Assembly: GCF_027498035.1 (NCBI RefSeq)
Contig: NZ_CP114978.1
Coordinates: 1,488,001-1,552,000, forward strand
Direction of reading: 5' to 3'
From: Pseudoxanthomonas sp.
Lineage (GTDB): Bacteria; Pseudomonadota; Gammaproteobacteria; Xanthomonadales; Xanthomonadaceae
Length of the DNA: 64,000 nucleotides
Shown here piece after piece: positions 55,110-63,762 of this stretch. The notes beneath the pieces were generated by a model, which worked only from the letters and a program-made list of their open reading frames with translations, was not told where the DNA came from and did no database searches. A program made the translations under genes and the position numbers. The number at the start of each line of letters is the position of its first letter. Positions within the stretch are counted from its first letter, which is position 1.

Positions 55110-55622
55110 TCAGCTCAGGACGGCCTGGCGGGTCAACGCCAGGCGACGGTCGTAGGTGTAACGCAGTGTCTGCAGCAGTTGGCGCGAGCGGGGATCACGG
55201 TCGATCGCCTCCAGGATCTGGGCGGCACTCTGGTCCAGATCCTGGACGGCAGGCGCCAGCGCAACCGGCATCGTGCCGCGGCTCTGCATCCGCTCCAGCG
55301 CGATCTGGTAGCTGCGCGTCATGCGCACGGCCTCGGCTCGCAACGGCGCGTGGGTGGGTGCCGTGGTCGGCTGCGGCGCATCCAGCATCGGCGTCATGCG
55401 CATGCCCAGCACCGCGATCACCGCCACGGCCGCAGCCATGGCCCATGACTGCCAGTGCGAAGGCCGCTGTCTGGCCGTGCGGAGCGGCGAGACCTGCGGC
55501 ACGCGCGGTTCCAACTGTGCGGCGATGCCAGGCCACAGGTCGCTTTCGGGCGTGACCTCCTGGCGCAGGCCGCGCAGGCCGCGCAGGGCGAACCGCAGGT
55601 CATCATCGTTGTGTTCGTTCAT
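55110..55622 (-). CDS. Putative anti-sigma factor
   Basis: A 170-residue protein with a cytoplasmic N-terminal region (DDDLRFALRGLRGLRQEV), one transmembrane helix (SWAMAAAVAVIAVLGMRM) and a periplasmic helical part (AVRMTRSYQIALERMQSRG). It is preceded by an ECF sigma gene with a 4-nt overlap (ATGA at 55619-55622), the usual order for sigma/anti-sigma pairs. No zinc-binding HxxxCxxC motif is seen. The anti-sigma role comes from position and topology. Confidence 0.75.
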   Translation of the reverse strand: MNEHNDDDLRFALRGLRGLRQEVTPESDLWPGIAAQLEPRVPQVSPLRTARQRPSHWQSWAMAAAVAVIAVLGMRMTPMLDAPQPTTAPTHAPLRAEAVRMTRSYQIALERMQSRGTMPVALAPAVQDLDQSAAQILEAIDRDPRSRQLLQTLRYTYDRRLALTRQAVLS

Positions 55623-56203
55623 TGGTGTGCCTCCAAACGGGTGCGCAGCAACTGGCGTGCGCGGTGCAGCTGTGCTTTCGAACTTCCGACCGCCATGCCC
55701 AGCGAGACGGAAATTTCTTCGTGTTTCCAACCTTCCACGTCATGCAGGACCAGCACGGCGCGGGCGCGCGGCGGCAAGGTCGCAACGGCGCGCTCCAGGT
55801 CCATGCCCAGTGCCGGTCCGTGGGCACGCGGGTCGATCATCGCCACGTCGTCGTTATCAGCCTCGTCTTCCCAACGTGGACCGGCGCGGCGACTGCGCAG
55901 TTCCATCAGCGCGGTGTTCACGGCCATCCGGTGTAACCAGGTCGACAGCGCGCTTTCGAACCGGAACTCCGGCAGCGCGCGCCAGACCCGGACGAAGGTT
56001 TCCTGGGTCAGGTCCTCGGCGCGGGCGCCATGGGCACCGACCAGGCGCACGATCACACCATGGACCCGGCCCACGTGCCGCCGGTAAAGCTGTTCGAACG
56101 CGCTGGTGTCGCCACTGGCGGCCGAACGCGCCGCTGCGACGTCCGCATCAGCGGCGTCTTCACCTGGAGAGTCGATGGGTGCCGTCATGGCCGAGGTCAG
56201 CAT
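55619..56203 (-). CDS. ECF-type RNA polymerase sigma factor
   Basis: A 194-residue sigma-70 family factor. Region 2 reads FEQLYRRHVGRVHGVIVRLV, ARAEDLTQETFVRVWRALPE and STWLHRMAVNTALMELRSRR. Region 4 reads LPPRARAVLVLHDVEGWKHE, EISVSLGMAVGSSKAQLHRA. It probably directs its own operon with the anti-sigma and DUF4097 genes. Starts at 56203 (ATG), 56188 (ATG) or 56224 (GTG) are all possible; none has a clear ribosome site. Confidence 0.92.
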   Translation of the reverse strand: MLTSAMTAPIDSPGEDAADADVAAARSAASGDTSAFEQLYRRHVGRVHGVIVRLVGAHGARAEDLTQETFVRVWRALPEFRFESALSTWLHRMAVNTALMELRSRRAGPRWEDEADNDDVAMIDPRAHGPALGMDLERAVATLPPRARAVLVLHDVEGWKHEEISVSLGMAVGSSKAQLHRARQLLRTRLEAHQ

Positions 56204-56250
56204 GCCAAGTGAGATGCACACCACGGCGGGAAGGTTTAAAGCCGCGCAGG

Positions 56251-56850
56251 TCAGTTGGGGATGAGCGCGGCGATCACGTGGTTGACGTAATCCTCGAACT
56301 CTTCGTGCTGCATCCGCGGTTGGTGCAGCTGCAACGACAGCTGCAGGAAGCCCACGTAGGCCGCATAGGCCAGGCGGGCACGATGCTGGGCGTCGGTACG
56401 CCCCAGTCCAGCCTGACGGAACGAGGCGACCAGGTATTCCATGCGCCGCTGCGATACCCGCGCAATCACCGGCTGCACGGCCGGGTGGTCCAGCGCCTTG
56501 AGCAGCTCGCTATAGATGATGTGTGACTTGGCCTCGTGTGCGACCAGCAAGAACAGCTGGCGCAGGCGCAGGCGCGGGTCCGGCACGACCTCGAGGCTGC
56601 CGAAGACGCTTTCCTGCTCGACCGTCTCCCAGCGCTCCAATGCGGCCTGCAGCAGCGCATCGCGCGACGGGAAATGCCAGTAGAAGCTGCCCTTGGTGAC
56701 GCCAAGGCGGCGCGCAAGCGGTTCGACCGCGACCGCAGCGATGCCCTGCTCGGCGACCATGTCCAGTGCCGCCTGCGCCCAATCATCGGCGCTCAGACGG
56801 GGCGCACGGGTGGAGGACGTCGGCCTGGCATTCGCTGCTGAGGTGTTCAT
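56251..56850 (-). CDS. TetR family regulator
   Basis: A 199-residue repressor. The DNA-binding domain reads WAQAALDMVAEQGIAAVAVE, PLARRLGVTKGSFYWHFPSR, DALLQAALERWE. The C-terminal ligand-binding domain is less conserved. It is divergent from the hydrolase-fadE-DUF4442 unit, so it probably controls that unit in response to an acyl-CoA or similar ligand. The ATG at 56850 is chosen; an extension to 56925 would overlap the regulatory region. Confidence 0.92.
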   Translation of the reverse strand: MNTSAANARPTSSTRAPRLSADDWAQAALDMVAEQGIAAVAVEPLARRLGVTKGSFYWHFPSRDALLQAALERWETVEQESVFGSLEVVPDPRLRLRQLFLLVAHEAKSHIIYSELLKALDHPAVQPVIARVSQRRMEYLVASFRQAGLGRTDAQHRARLAYAAYVGFLQLSLQLHQPRMQHEEFEDYVNHVIAALIPN

Positions 56851-56862
56851 CGCCGCATTTAA

Positions 56863-56979
56863 CCATACGGCACAGAACGTAGCAGTATGTTTGCTGCGTT
56901 GCAGCACAAACTCTTTCCCGATCAAACGCTTGTATGGATTGACGCGACTTTGAGGGCAGGCCCATACTTCTGCGTATGG
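56863..56979. promoter_or_regulatory. Regulatory region with CCATAC/GTATGG half-sites
   Basis: The perfect dyad CCATAC-TTCTGC-GTATGG at 56962-56979 covers the ATG (56976) of the hydrolase gene. Further half-sites are CCATAC at 56863-56868, GTATG at 56885-56889 and GTATGG at 56932-56937. This is the likely TetR operator array. Confidence 0.65.
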
Positions 56980-57926
56980 TCACTCTTCCGCACGCAGATC
57001 CCGCGCCCCAAGCCTCGCCCGACACGGTGCGCCTGACCGGCGCCTGCGGCACTGGGCTGCAGGCCAGCACGTTCCTGCCTCCGGCGGGAACGTCGCATGG
57101 ACTGCCGACGCTTCTCTATACGCATGGCTTTGGCCAGACCCGCGGCGCCTGGACCAGGAGCGGATTGACCCTGGCCAACCATGGTTATGCGGGACTGGCC
57201 TACGACGCGCGTGGCCACGGCGATTCGCAGCGCAACGCGTACGACCAGCCCTACGATGCCGAACAGTTCATCGATGACTTGATCATCGTGGCCGGTGAGC
57301 AGCCCGAGCCACCTGTCCTGATCGGCGCATCGATGGGCGGCCTGTTCGGCCTGATCGCCGAATCGCGCTGGCCGGGGCTGTTTTCGGCACTGGTCCTGGT
57401 GGACATCACCCCACATTGGGAACAGGCCGGCTTGTCGAAGGTACTGGCGTTCGCCACCGCCTTCCCGACCGGCTTCGAATCGCCCGAGCAGGCCGCCGAA
57501 CTGGTCGCCAGCTACCTGCCCAATCGCCCACGCCGCTCCGCGCAGGAGCTGGCCCCGTTGCTGCACGAAAGCGAGGACGGCCGCTGGCGCTGGCATTGGG
57601 ACATGCGCCTGGTCGACGATCTGGTGCGCGACAGCGCGCAGCACCAGGACGACATCGCACAGGCTGCGCGCAACGTCCGCTGCCCGGTCCTGCTGGTCAG
57701 CGGCGGCCGCAGCGAGATGGTGTCCGAAGACAACATCCGCACGTTCCAGAAACTGGTTCCGCATGCGCAGCACGTGCAACTTCCGCGCGCTGGGCACATG
57801 CTGGCCGGTGACGACAACGACGCATTCACCGGCGCGGTGCTCGACTACCTGGGCACGCTGACGCGCACCCGGCACACCCGCTTCTTCAACAACGATTTCG
57901 ATTCCGCTTCCGGAGCACGCCCATGA
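56976..57926 (+). CDS. Alpha/beta hydrolase
   Basis: A 316-residue hydrolase. It has the oxyanion-loop motif LLYTHGFGQTRGAW, the nucleophile elbow LIGASMGGLFGLIAESR and the catalytic His in PRAGHMLAGDDNDAF. An acid residue is likely near LLVSGGRSEMVSEDN. It may act on acyl esters or thioesters, given its operon with fadE. The ATG lies inside the TetR-type dyad with no Shine-Dalgarno sequence, so the message may be leaderless. Confidence 0.88.
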   Translation: MVTLPHADPAPQASPDTVRLTGACGTGLQASTFLPPAGTSHGLPTLLYTHGFGQTRGAWTRSGLTLANHGYAGLAYDARGHGDSQRNAYDQPYDAEQFIDDLIIVAGEQPEPPVLIGASMGGLFGLIAESRWPGLFSALVLVDITPHWEQAGLSKVLAFATAFPTGFESPEQAAELVASYLPNRPRRSAQELAPLLHESEDGRWRWHWDMRLVDDLVRDSAQHQDDIAQAARNVRCPVLLVSGGRSEMVSEDNIRTFQKLVPHAQHVQLPRAGHMLAGDDNDAFTGAVLDYLGTLTRTRHTRFFNNDFDSASGARP

Positions 57927-60397
57927 GCATCCTCGTTCCGTTCCTCGTTGTGCTGCTGGCAGGCGGTGTTGCCGCCTATCACCGCATGCGCCTGGCCACC
58001 TGGGCCGCGATCAGTGCCTGCGCGCTGGTCGCCTGCTGGCTGCTGGGCGCCAACGCCACTGCCTGCGTGGTTGCCGCGGTCATCGTCGCCGCCATCACCC
58101 TGCCACTGCTGCTCCCGCCGGTGCGCAAGGCATTGATCACCGCACCGATGATGAAGTTCTTCCGCAAGGTGCTGCCACCGCTGTCGCAGACCGAGCGCAT
58201 CGCCCTGGAAACCGGTTCGGTCGGTTTCGAAGGCGAACTGTTCACCGGCGACCCGGACTGGCAGAAGCTGCTCAACTATCCCAAGCCGCAGCTCACCGCC
58301 GAGGAACAGGCCTTCATCGATGGCCCGGTCGAAGAACTGTGCACGATGATCAACGACTGGGACATCACCCACGTGCGCGCCGACCTGCCGCCGGAAGTGT
58401 GGGACTTCGTCAAGCAAAACAAGTTCTTCGGCATGATCATTCCGAAGGAGTTCGGCGGCCTGGGCTTCTCCGCGCTGATGCACCACAAGGTGATCCAGAA
58501 GATCTCCTCCGTTTCCTCCGTCGCCAGCTCCACGGTCGGCGTGCCCAACTCGCTGGGCCCGGGTGAACTGCTGGTCCATTACGGCACCCAGGAACAGAAG
58601 GACTACTACCTGCCGCGCCTGGCCGCCGGCCTGGAAGTGCCCTGCTTCGGCCTGACCGGTCCATTTGCTGGTTCCGACGCCACGTCGATTCCCGACTACG
58701 GCATCGTCTGCAAGGGCGAGTGGAACGGCGCCAACGTGCTGGGCGTCAAGCTGACCTTCGACAAGCGCTACATCACCCTGGCGCCGGTCGCCACGCTGAT
58801 CGGCCTAGCCTTCCGCATGTACGACCCGGAAGGTCTGATCGGCGACACCAAGGACATCGGCATCACCCTGGCGCTGCTGCCGCGCGAAACCCCGGGCGTG
58901 GACATCGGCCGTCGTCATTTCCCGCTGAACTCGCCGTTCCAGAACGGCCCGATCCACGGCAAGGAAGTCTTCATCCCGCTGAGCCAGCTGATCGGTGGCG
59001 CGGACCTGGCCGGCAAGGGCTGGAACATGCTCAACGAGTGCCTGGCCGTGGGTCGCTCGATCACCCTGCCCTCCACCGCTTCGGGTGGTGCCAAGTTCGG
59101 CGCGGTGGTCACGGGCACCTATGCCCGCATCCGCAAGCAGTTCGGCCTGTCGATCGGTCGTTTCGAGGGTGTGGAAGAAGCCTTGGCCCGCATCGGCGGC
59201 AAGGCCTATGCGATCAGCGCGCTGGCCCAGGCCACCGCCGCCGCCGTGGACCGTGGCGATGTGCCATCGGTGCCATCGGCCATCGCCAAGTACCACTGCA
59301 CCAACCTGGGCCGCGAAGTCGTGTCCGACGTGATGGACGTGGTCGGCGGCAAGGGCATCATCCTGGGGCCGAAGAACTTCGCCGGCCGCTCCTGGCAGGC
59401 CGCGCCGATCGGCATCACGGTCGAGGGCGCCAACATCATGACCCGCAGCCTGCTGATCTTCGGCCAGGGCGCGATCCTGTGCCATCCGTGGGTGATGAAA
59501 GAAATGAAGGCCGCGCAGGACCCCGATCACGCCGCCGGCCTGGAAGCCTTCGACCGTAGTCTGTTCGGGCATATCGGCTTCGGCATTTCCAACGCCGTGC
59601 GTTCGTTCTGGTTCGGCCTGACCGCCGCGCGCATCGGCGCCGCACCGGGCGATGCCTACACCAAGCGCTTCTTCCGCAAGCTGGACCGTTACTCGGCCAA
59701 CCTGGCACTGATGGCCGACGTGTCCATGCTGATGCTGGGTGGCAAGCTGAAGTTCAAGGAATCGCTGTCCGGCCGTCTGGGCGATGTGCTGAGCCACATC
59801 TACATGACCAGCGCGATGCTCAAGCGCTACCACGACGACGGCGCGCCGCAGGCCGAGCAGCCACTGTTGGCCTGGGCCTTCCACCACAGCGTGCATGAGA
59901 TCGAACTGGCCCTGTCGGCCGCACTGCGTAACTTCCCGATCCGCCCGGTGGGTTGGGTGATGTGGGCGCTGATCTTCCCGTGGGGCCGTCGTGCCGAAGC
60001 ACCGGGCGATCGCCTGGGCCATCGCGTCGCCGCCCTGCTGATGGCGCCCAACGCCGCGCGCGACCAACTGGCCGGCGGCGTGTTCCTGACGCCCTGCGAG
60101 AACAATCCCGGTGGCCGCATCGCGAGCTACCTGGCCAAGGCCGTGGCGGCCGAGCCGGTGGAACGCAAGTTCATCAAGGCCCTCAAGACCAAGGGCATCG
60201 AGGCGCTGGACTTCACCTCGCAGCTGGATGAGGCCGTCCGCGAAGGCGTGCTGACGATTGAAGAACGCGCCCAGCTGGAAGAGCTGCGTGCGATCACCAT
60301 GGACACCATCAGCGTGGACGACTTCGATACCGAAGAGCTGCGCTCTGCCGGCTACCGTCCGCAGACGGAACCCGGCCTGTCGCGCGAGGCCGCGTAA
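57923..60397 (+). CDS. fadE: Acyl-CoA dehydrogenase, FadE type
   Basis: An 824-residue flavoenzyme for the first step of fatty-acid beta-oxidation. Two N-terminal hydrophobic segments anchor it to the membrane. The dehydrogenase core shows FFGMIIPKEFGGLGFSALMH, SSTVGVPNSLGPGELLVHYG, PCFGLTGPFAGSDATSIPDY and VVGGKGIILGPKNFAGRSWQ. The C-terminal DUF1974 extension includes GVFLTPCENNPGGRIASYLA. Length and layout match E. coli FadE. It overlaps the hydrolase gene by 4 nt. Confidence 0.95.
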   Translation: MSILVPFLVVLLAGGVAAYHRMRLATWAAISACALVACWLLGANATACVVAAVIVAAITLPLLLPPVRKALITAPMMKFFRKVLPPLSQTERIALETGSVGFEGELFTGDPDWQKLLNYPKPQLTAEEQAFIDGPVEELCTMINDWDITHVRADLPPEVWDFVKQNKFFGMIIPKEFGGLGFSALMHHKVIQKISSVSSVASSTVGVPNSLGPGELLVHYGTQEQKDYYLPRLAAGLEVPCFGLTGPFAGSDATSIPDYGIVCKGEWNGANVLGVKLTFDKRYITLAPVATLIGLAFRMYDPEGLIGDTKDIGITLALLPRETPGVDIGRRHFPLNSPFQNGPIHGKEVFIPLSQLIGGADLAGKGWNMLNECLAVGRSITLPSTASGGAKFGAVVTGTYARIRKQFGLSIGRFEGVEEALARIGGKAYAISALAQATAAAVDRGDVPSVPSAIAKYHCTNLGREVVSDVMDVVGGKGIILGPKNFAGRSWQAAPIGITVEGANIMTRSLLIFGQGAILCHPWVMKEMKAAQDPDHAAGLEAFDRSLFGHIGFGISNAVRSFWFGLTAARIGAAPGDAYTKRFFRKLDRYSANLALMADVSMLMLGGKLKFKESLSGRLGDVLSHIYMTSAMLKRYHDDGAPQAEQPLLAWAFHHSVHEIELALSAALRNFPIRPVGWVMWALIFPWGRRAEAPGDRLGHRVAALLMAPNAARDQLAGGVFLTPCENNPGGRIASYLAKAVAAEPVERKFIKALKTKGIEALDFTSQLDEAVREGVLTIEERAQLEELRAITMDTISVDDFDTEELRSAGYRPQTEPGLSREAA

Positions 60398-60426
60398 ACG
60401 CCCCCCTCGCACCTTTGATTGACCCT

Positions 60427-60454
60427 GCGACGGCGGACTTCGGTCCGCCGTCGC
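60427..60454 (+). terminator. 12-bp hairpin with cUUCGg loop between fadE and the DUF4442 gene
   Basis: GCGACGGCGGAC-TTCG-GTCCGCCGTCGC is perfect, with the extra-stable C(UUCG)G loop. It is followed by CTTATC rather than a strong T-run, so it may end or weaken transcription into the next gene. Confidence 0.65.
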
Positions 60455-60472
60455 CTTATCTGGAGCCCGTAC

Positions 60473-60946
60473 ATGGCCGCCTCGATCCTGTCGCTCTATC
60501 GCCGCATGCAGCGCTGGCCCGCCGGCGGCTGGCTTTTTTCACGAGCCGTGTGCTTCAAGGCGCCCTACTTCGGCAGCATCTCGCCACGCATCACGGTGCT
60601 GGAAGCTGGCCGCTGCGAAGCGCGCATCGCGCACCGCCGCCGCATCACCAACCATATCGGCACCGTGCACGCGATCGCCCTGTGCAACCTGGCTGAACTC
60701 ACCGCCGGCCTGATGACCGACGCCAGCCTGCCCGCATCGATGCGCTGGATCCCCAAAGGCATGCAGGTGCGCTATCTCGCCAAGGCAGTCGGCCCACAGC
60801 ACGCGGTCGCCACGCCTGCGATTCCGATCCGCGAATCGACCGAGGGCTACGCCTTGCCGGTTGAGGTAGCCATCCACGACCAGCAAGGAACACAGGTCTT
60901 CATCGCGAACGTGGAGATGTGGGTTTCCCCTAAACCGCCACGCTGA
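60473..60946 (+). CDS. DUF4442 hot-dog-fold thioesterase-like protein
   Basis: A 157-residue protein of the hot-dog fold group. Supporting sequence: MQRWPAGGWLFSRAVCFKAP, RRRITNHIGTVHAIALCNLA (the N-H-x-G-T-x-H stretch is typical of PaaI/DUF4442 thioesterases), ELTAGLMTDASLPASMRWIP. It may hydrolyse acyl-CoA. The ATG at 60473 is preceded by GGAG. It follows fadE after a strong hairpin. Confidence 0.85.
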   Translation: MAASILSLYRRMQRWPAGGWLFSRAVCFKAPYFGSISPRITVLEAGRCEARIAHRRRITNHIGTVHAIALCNLAELTAGLMTDASLPASMRWIPKGMQVRYLAKAVGPQHAVATPAIPIRESTEGYALPVEVAIHDQQGTQVFIANVEMWVSPKPPR

Positions 60947-60967
60947 AGCGCCTGGCGGCGAGCAACC

Positions 60968-61324
60968 TCAACCTGCCAGTGCGATGCAGGCCAATGCCAG
61001 CGCCGCAGGCAGCGCTTGGATCCACAGGATGCGGCGGCTGACCGTCGCCGCACCGTAGGCTCCGGCCACCACGACGCAGCCCAGGAAGAACGCCACGACG
61101 CGCCAGTCGTGCAGCAGCAGCGCGCTCCAGAGCAGGCCCGCAGCGAGGAAACCGTTGTAGAGCCCCTGGTTGGCGGCCAGCACGCGCGTGGTCTCGGCCT
61201 TCTCCGGCGACATGCGGAAGGTCTTCAGGCCCTGCGGCCTGGTCCACAGCACCATCTCAAGCACCAGGAACCACAGGTGCAGCGCGGCGACCAGGACGGT
61301 CAGGACGAGGGCTGCGGTCAACAT
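60968..61324 (-). CDS. DUF1304 small membrane protein
   Basis: A 118-residue protein with four hydrophobic helices (MLTAALVLTVLVAALHLWFL; LYNGFLAAGLLWSALLLHDW; VAFFLGCVVVAGAYGAATVS; ALPAALALACIALAG). FLVLEMVLW and NQGLYNGFLAAGL are family marks. The function is unknown. The ATG at 61324 gives the standard length; a GTG at 61366 is possible. Confidence 0.85.
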   Translation of the reverse strand: MLTAALVLTVLVAALHLWFLVLEMVLWTRPQGLKTFRMSPEKAETTRVLAANQGLYNGFLAAGLLWSALLLHDWRVVAFFLGCVVVAGAYGAATVSRRILWIQALPAALALACIALAG

Positions 61325-61395
61325 CAGGGCGATCCATGCGGGATTGAACAGGCACGCAGTGTGCACCCCTCCACCGGCAGGCCGCCAGCGCCGAA

Positions 61396-62742
61396 TCAGG
61401 CAGGTGGCAGCGGGCGCTCGGCCGGCAGCTTCTTAGCCTCGCGCAGCAGGCGGAACGCACTGACGGTCATGCCCGAGGCCACCACCAGCCCGGCGCCGAA
61501 CACGACATGCGAGCCGAACGCCGACAGCAGCTTGTGCAGCCAAACGAAACTCAGATCGCTGCCTCGGTAGATCACCGTGTCGATCGCCGCGCCGGCCTTG
61601 TAGCGCCACTCGCGCGGCACGCGGGTATAGATCGTCTCGCGCGCCGGCTTGGCCAGGGAGAACTCGCTGGCGCGTGTGACCACCTGCACGATCGCCACCA
61701 TCATCGGCAGCGGCGACGCGGCTAGGATCGCATAGCCCAGGATGATGGCCGCGCCCGGGATCAGCAGTGCTGGCGCGATGCCGTAGCGTGTGAGCAGCAC
61801 ACGCGTGAGCAGAAGCTGCACCAGCAAGGTCAGGCCGTTGACCGCCAGATCGATGCCAGAGAAATAGCGAGTGCTCTCGTCAGCGGTGGTGAAGGCGGCG
61901 CGCGCGATGGCAGCCTGCTCGTTGTAGAGCAGCGTGCCGACGCCCACGCCCAGCATCACCATCACCGCCAGCCAGCGCAGTAGCGGCTCGCGCGCGATCA
62001 GCTTCAGGCCGCCGAGGATGTCGCCGCCCATCGGCACTTCGCCGCTGGCTAGCTTGCGGGTCCGCTCGCGCTGCACGGCCCACAGCCGCAACCGATAGAT
62101 GCAGACCACGCACATGACCAGGAAACCAGCCGAAACCAGCATCAGGTTGGCGATACCGATCCGGTCCACGAGCAGCCGCGTCAGCAGCGGTCCAGCCAAC
62201 GCGCCCAGCGTGCCCGCCGCGCCGATATAGCCGTAGTTGGCGCGCGCCTCGGCATCGCTGAAGACATCGGCCATGAAACTCCAGAACACTGCAACCGCGA
62301 ACAGGTTGAATACGGTGATCCACAGGATGAAAGCCATGCCGCGTCCTGGCACGCCGCTGTCGAACATGACGTAGAACCCCAACAACGTAACGATGAAGAA
62401 TCCGTATACCGTCGGCAAAAACACCCGCCGCGGGAAGCGGCTCACCAGCGCGCCATAGACCGGCTGCAGCGCCAGCATGATCAGGAACACGCAGGTGAAG
62501 ATCACCTGCAGCGTGAATTCCTTGAGCGGCAGGCCGTGCCCGGCGAAGAAGGCGATCATCCCCGGCGGGAAGATCGCGCCGATGTCGTTGGATGAGGACA
62601 TCGCCTCGCGCACCGGTCGCAGGATGTAATAGCCGCTGAGCAGACAGAAGAAATACAGGAACGCCCAGATCAGCGGCGGAGAGGCGCCCAGTGCGTCGCG
62701 GAACCTGCCAATCATGTGGGGATTGCGGGTGACCTGATTCAT
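61396..62742 (-). CDS. Npt/MFS-type transporter
   Basis: A 448-residue protein with about 12 helices. The start FLYFFCLLSGYYILRPVREA is typical of the ATP/ADP-translocase-like Npt family and its MFS relatives. Further motifs are FWSFMADVFSDAEARANYGY, IGAAGTLGALAGPLLTRLLV and PREWRYKAGAAIDTVIYRGS. Free-living bacteria also carry such proteins; the substrate is not known. Whether it moves nucleotides cannot be judged from sequence alone. Confidence 0.82.
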   Translation of the reverse strand: MNQVTRNPHMIGRFRDALGASPPLIWAFLYFFCLLSGYYILRPVREAMSSSNDIGAIFPPGMIAFFAGHGLPLKEFTLQVIFTCVFLIMLALQPVYGALVSRFPRRVFLPTVYGFFIVTLLGFYVMFDSGVPGRGMAFILWITVFNLFAVAVFWSFMADVFSDAEARANYGYIGAAGTLGALAGPLLTRLLVDRIGIANLMLVSAGFLVMCVVCIYRLRLWAVQRERTRKLASGEVPMGGDILGGLKLIAREPLLRWLAVMVMLGVGVGTLLYNEQAAIARAAFTTADESTRYFSGIDLAVNGLTLLVQLLLTRVLLTRYGIAPALLIPGAAIILGYAILAASPLPMMVAIVQVVTRASEFSLAKPARETIYTRVPREWRYKAGAAIDTVIYRGSDLSFVWLHKLLSAFGSHVVFGAGLVVASGMTVSAFRLLREAKKLPAERPLPPA

Positions 62743-62865
62743 CGCGCTGCCAACAACGTGTGCTGCGAAAACGCCATGTGCGCAAGCTCGAAAGTCATCA
62801 CGCGCGCACGGTATCCGATGCACTGCAACATCGCCAGCACACCAGTAGCATGACTGCGTGCCGAA

Positions 62866-63762
62866 TCAGTCTTGCTGCATGCCCTGCGGCCGCGTGGCCA
62901 GCCACACGCCAGACGCGGCGCAGGCAAAGCCGGCCGCCTTGAGCCAGGTCAGGTGCTCGCCCAGGGTGAAATGACCGAAGACCGCCGTCACCGGCGGCAT
63001 CAGGAAGAACAGCGCCGCCACCTGCGTGGCCGCACCGCGCCGGATCAGCAGGAACAGCAGCGCGAACCCGCCGACCGAGTTCACCACCACCAACCAGGCC
63101 AGCGGCCAGTAGAAGTCGAAGCTGTTGTCGAAGCGGAAGCCTTCGCCGAGTGCGAACGGCAGCAGCACCAGCGCCGCCGCGCCGTTCTGGACTGTCAGCG
63201 CCAGCCGCATGTCCAGGTGGGCAGCGTGTCGCTTCTGGTAAAGCGTGCCGGCAGTGATCCCGAGCAGGCCCAGCATCAGCATGCCCCAGGCCGCCAAGGG
63301 CGTGGCGCCGTCGACCCGGTCTGCCACCACCAGCACCACGCCCAGCACCCCCAGCGCCATGCCAATCCAGCGCCGCAGTCCGAGTCGTTCGCTGCCATCC
63401 AGCGTGGCCACCAGTGCCACCAGCAACGGCATCGCCCCGATCACCAGCGCCGACACCCCGGCGTTGGCGCCCATCTGGAACGCCACATAGACCGAGCCAA
63501 AGTGCAACGCCAGCATCAGCACGCCCGTGACCGCGCTGTGCAGCAGCTCCCCACGGCTGCAGCGCGGCGCCCGCGCCAACAGCGACATCACGCCGAAGAC
63601 CAATGCGGCAATCCCGAAGCGCAACGCCAGCGATGTCAATGGCGCCGCGTGTGCCACCACCAGCTTGCCGACGATATAGCCCGTGCACCAGATCAGGACG
63701 AAGCTGATGCCCAACAGCGCGTCGCCGCCGGGGCGTGGGATGGAAGCAGTGTGATTGGGCAT
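62866..63762 (-). CDS. EamA/DMT family transporter
   Basis: A 298-residue inner-membrane protein with ten helices in two EamA repeats. Repeat 1 includes GISFVLIWCTGYIVGKLVVA and GANAGVSALVIGAMPLLVAL. Repeat 2 includes ALLFLLIRRGAATQVAALFF and LMPPVTAVFGHFTLGEHLTW. These are drug/metabolite exporters of the RhaT/YdcZ-like group; the substrate is unknown. The ATG at 63762 fits the family N-terminus. Confidence 0.9.
   Translation of the reverse strand: MPNHTASIPRPGGDALLGISFVLIWCTGYIVGKLVVAHAAPLTSLALRFGIAALVFGVMSLLARAPRCSRGELLHSAVTGVLMLALHFGSVYVAFQMGANAGVSALVIGAMPLLVALVATLDGSERLGLRRWIGMALGVLGVVLVVADRVDGATPLAAWGMLMLGLLGITAGTLYQKRHAAHLDMRLALTVQNGAAALVLLPFALGEGFRFDNSFDFYWPLAWLVVVNSVGGFALLFLLIRRGAATQVAALFFLMPPVTAVFGHFTLGEHLTWLKAAGFACAASGVWLATRPQGMQQD

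Noticed and set aside
58805..60412. Minus-strand open frame opposite fadE
   Set aside because: Antisense shadow; the plus-strand frame holds all FadE signatures.
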